Below, piece by piece: positions 62,351 through 64,000 of a stretch of 64,000 nucleotides of DNA. The stretch is taken from the NCBI GenBank assembly GCA_964007475.1, contig OZ023273.1, forward strand, positions 138,295,308-138,359,307, written 5' to 3'. The notes beneath the pieces are model-generated. The model did no database searches. It saw only the letters and a program-made list of their open reading frames with translations, and was not told where the DNA came from. The stretch's first letter is position 1. Each line of letters opens with the position of its first letter. The position numbers were made by a program, and so were the translations under genes. The DNA comes from Hybos culiciformis. Lineage: Eukaryota; Arthropoda; Insecta; Diptera; Hybotidae.

Positions 62351-62835
62351 GCGGGGCTTCAGGGATTTAAACCTCCTTTTTCGCAACCTAACCGATGGCT
62401 ACGCGGGCCAAAGTCTTTTCGCGTGTCCCTGCGGGGCTTCAGGGATTAAAACCTCCTTTTTCGCAACCTAACCCGTGGCTACGCGAGCTAAAGTCTTTTC
62501 GTGTGTCCCTGAGGGGCTTCAGGGATTAAAACCTCCTTTTTCGCAACCTAACCCATGGCTACGCGAGCCAAAGTCTTTTTGTGTGTCCCTGCGGAGCTTC
62601 AGGGATTAAAACCTCCTTTTTCGCAACCTAATCCATGGCTACGCCAGCCAAAGTCTTTTCGTGTGTCCCTCCGGAGCTGCAGGGATTAAAACCTCCTTTT
62701 TCGCAATCTAATCCATGGCTACGCGAGCCAAAGTCTTTTCGTGTGTCTTCAGGGATTAAAACCCTATTTTTATCGCAACATAGTCCATTGCTACGAGAGC
62801 TGAAGTGTTCCTGCGGGGCTTTAAATTAAAACCTC
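62351..62835. repeat. 80-bp minisatellite, about six copies
   Basis: Units begin GCGGGGCTTCAGGGATTAAA at 62351, 62431, 62511, 62591 and 62671, followed by a shortened and a degenerate unit. The spacing is exactly 80 bp and the units are GC-rich against the local background. The period is not a multiple of three and short open frames inside are not conserved between units. Confidence 0.92.
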
Positions 62836-63554
62836 CGGGATTACGTCTTTTCGGATTTCAGGTTCCGGGATGTACTTTCAAACCATGAAAAAAAAATAAA
62901 AAATTTATATGGCAAACCAAGTACCAAACACAGAACGAACCCATTTTTTTCTGCAAATATGGAATTCTGTGTTTGTAACCTGAAGTGTAGCGAAGTTATA
63001 ACCTGAAGTGTATCGAAGTTATAAGGACATAGAAAATCGCTGTTTAGAGGAAATGACCCATTTATTGATTTATGTAACCAAATTATAAATAATGAATAGA
63101 AAAAGAATTGAAAAAAAACAAAATAAAATAATCAAATTAAAAATGCATAAAAAATTCAATTATACACTCGAAGCTGGACTGACCTACCAAGCTAGCGGAG
63201 TTTCACGATGGGCAGTGCCAAATCCGTTGTCTGAAATTTGAGTGTTTCCGTTAACCGAGCTGTTAACTTTTTTTTAAGCGTAGAAAATTTTTATAATATT
63301 AATAAAAATTTTGATTTCCCGGTCCTAAATTATTCCCAGTCACAGCGATATTTTTCTCACTTTATGCTCCACAAATTCATCAATAAATCAACAAAATTAA
63401 TTTTTCTTGTGCTCACTTTCAATACATACTAAAATTTGAATAATATACAAAATAATCTTATTTGGCTTGTCACAATCGACGATTTTTTCTGTATTAAAAG
63501 AGTAGCAGACAACTGAAAATTAGTTTAAAATATTACATGTAAAAAAATTATTTA

Positions 63555-63626
63555 GTATTTTGGTGCCCCCAAATCGTGGTGCCCTAGGCAATTGCCTAAT
63601 TTGCCTGCGGTGTAATACGCCGCTGC
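63555..63626. mobile_element. Possible end of a hAT-type element
   Basis: GTGGTGCCCTAGGCAATTGC followed by CTAATTTGCCTGCGGTGT and ending CGCCGCTG resembles the terminal region of CAG-ended hAT families. No matching left end was found. Confidence 0.35.
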
Positions 63627-63689
63627 GAGAACCTAACAAAAATGAACTACGACCTAAAAAAAAAAATAAAATTTTTAGGTCCTACACTC

Positions 63690-64000
63690 TATACCTTTTC
63701 AACTTCAAATTGGAAATAATCATTTTAAAATTGGAAATAATCATTTTCAAAATCGAAATAATCAATTTCAAATTGGAAATATTCATTTTCAAAATGGAAA
63801 TAATCCTTTTCAAAATGGAATTAATCATTTTCAAAATGGAAATAATCATTTTCAAATTGGAAATTAATTTTAAAATAGTAAGGTAGCAAGCCAGATACGC
63901 TCAAATAGTGTTTGAAGTTTTTTATTAGTTGCATCTTTGCCAAAAAGTGAAATACATAAAAAAAATGTCGTACATTATGAAATGGGAACCTGATAATGTT
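63690..64000. mobile_element. Second copy of the 21-bp foldback element, cut by the window end
   Basis: Starts TATACCTTTTCAACTTCAAA and repeats the whole left arm and part of the core of the element at 58250-58876 with scattered differences. The right arm would lie beyond the window. Confidence 0.85.

Noticed and set aside
62635..62829. A small protein gene in the 80-bp minisatellite
   Set aside because: The unit is not a multiple of three, so the frame changes in each copy and is not maintained.

Overview
This is eukaryotic nuclear DNA, almost certainly from an arthropod and most likely an insect. Supporting signs are very high A+T with long poly-A/T runs, GT-AG introns (mostly 50-100 bp in the compact genes, but one of about 13.6 kb), AATAAA signals after genes, tRNA-derived SINEs, a hAT transposon, and three tandem insect-type GRHPR genes. 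The species cannot be fixed from the sequence. Exon joins below come from reading frame, splice dinucleotides and phase; none is backed by transcripts.

Left part (1-18.6 kb): a minus-strand Ly6/quiver-type secreted or GPI-anchored protein gene has its signal-peptide exon at 15,966-16,026 and its cysteine-rich exon at 2,123-2,323. The intron between is nearly featureless AT-rich DNA with one (TA)n tract. A possible plus-strand exon lies at 318-415.

Gene-dense core (18.6-28.9 kb): three tandem plus-strand D-2-hydroxyacid dehydrogenase genes (GRHPR family: glyoxylate/hydroxypyruvate reductase), each with four exons and identical intron phases. They are followed by an eight-exon IFT80 gene (ciliary intraflagellar transport complex B). 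A broken copy of the last IFT80 exon lies behind it, separated from the parent by a tRNA-derived SINE.

Mobile-element belt (29.9-35.4 kb): a foldback-like element with arms built from a 14-bp word, a 3' fragment of a non-LTR reverse transcriptase, and a structurally complete hAT transposon (32,649-35,415) with 15-bp inverted ends and a perfect 8-bp target duplication. Its transposase is broken by one in-frame TGA.

Desert (35.4-48.2 kb): AT-rich DNA with a few isolated exon-like candidates and one inverted-repeat element (46,361-46,917).

Right part (48.2-64 kb): small inverted-repeat elements and SINEs surround a previously hidden 13-exon minus-strand gene (50,326-53,475) encoding about 609 residues. 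The protein is built from two and a half copies of a three-exon module. The terminal exon of another minus-strand gene lies at 56,786-57,013. The last 7 kb is a nest of foldback elements, palindromes, tandem repeats and one 1.1-kb element with an 8-bp target duplication.

The two points most worth following up are the modular 609-residue gene and the recurrence, at least five times, of one architecture (a short word repeated forwards, a centre, then the same word repeated backwards) with an unrelated word each time.
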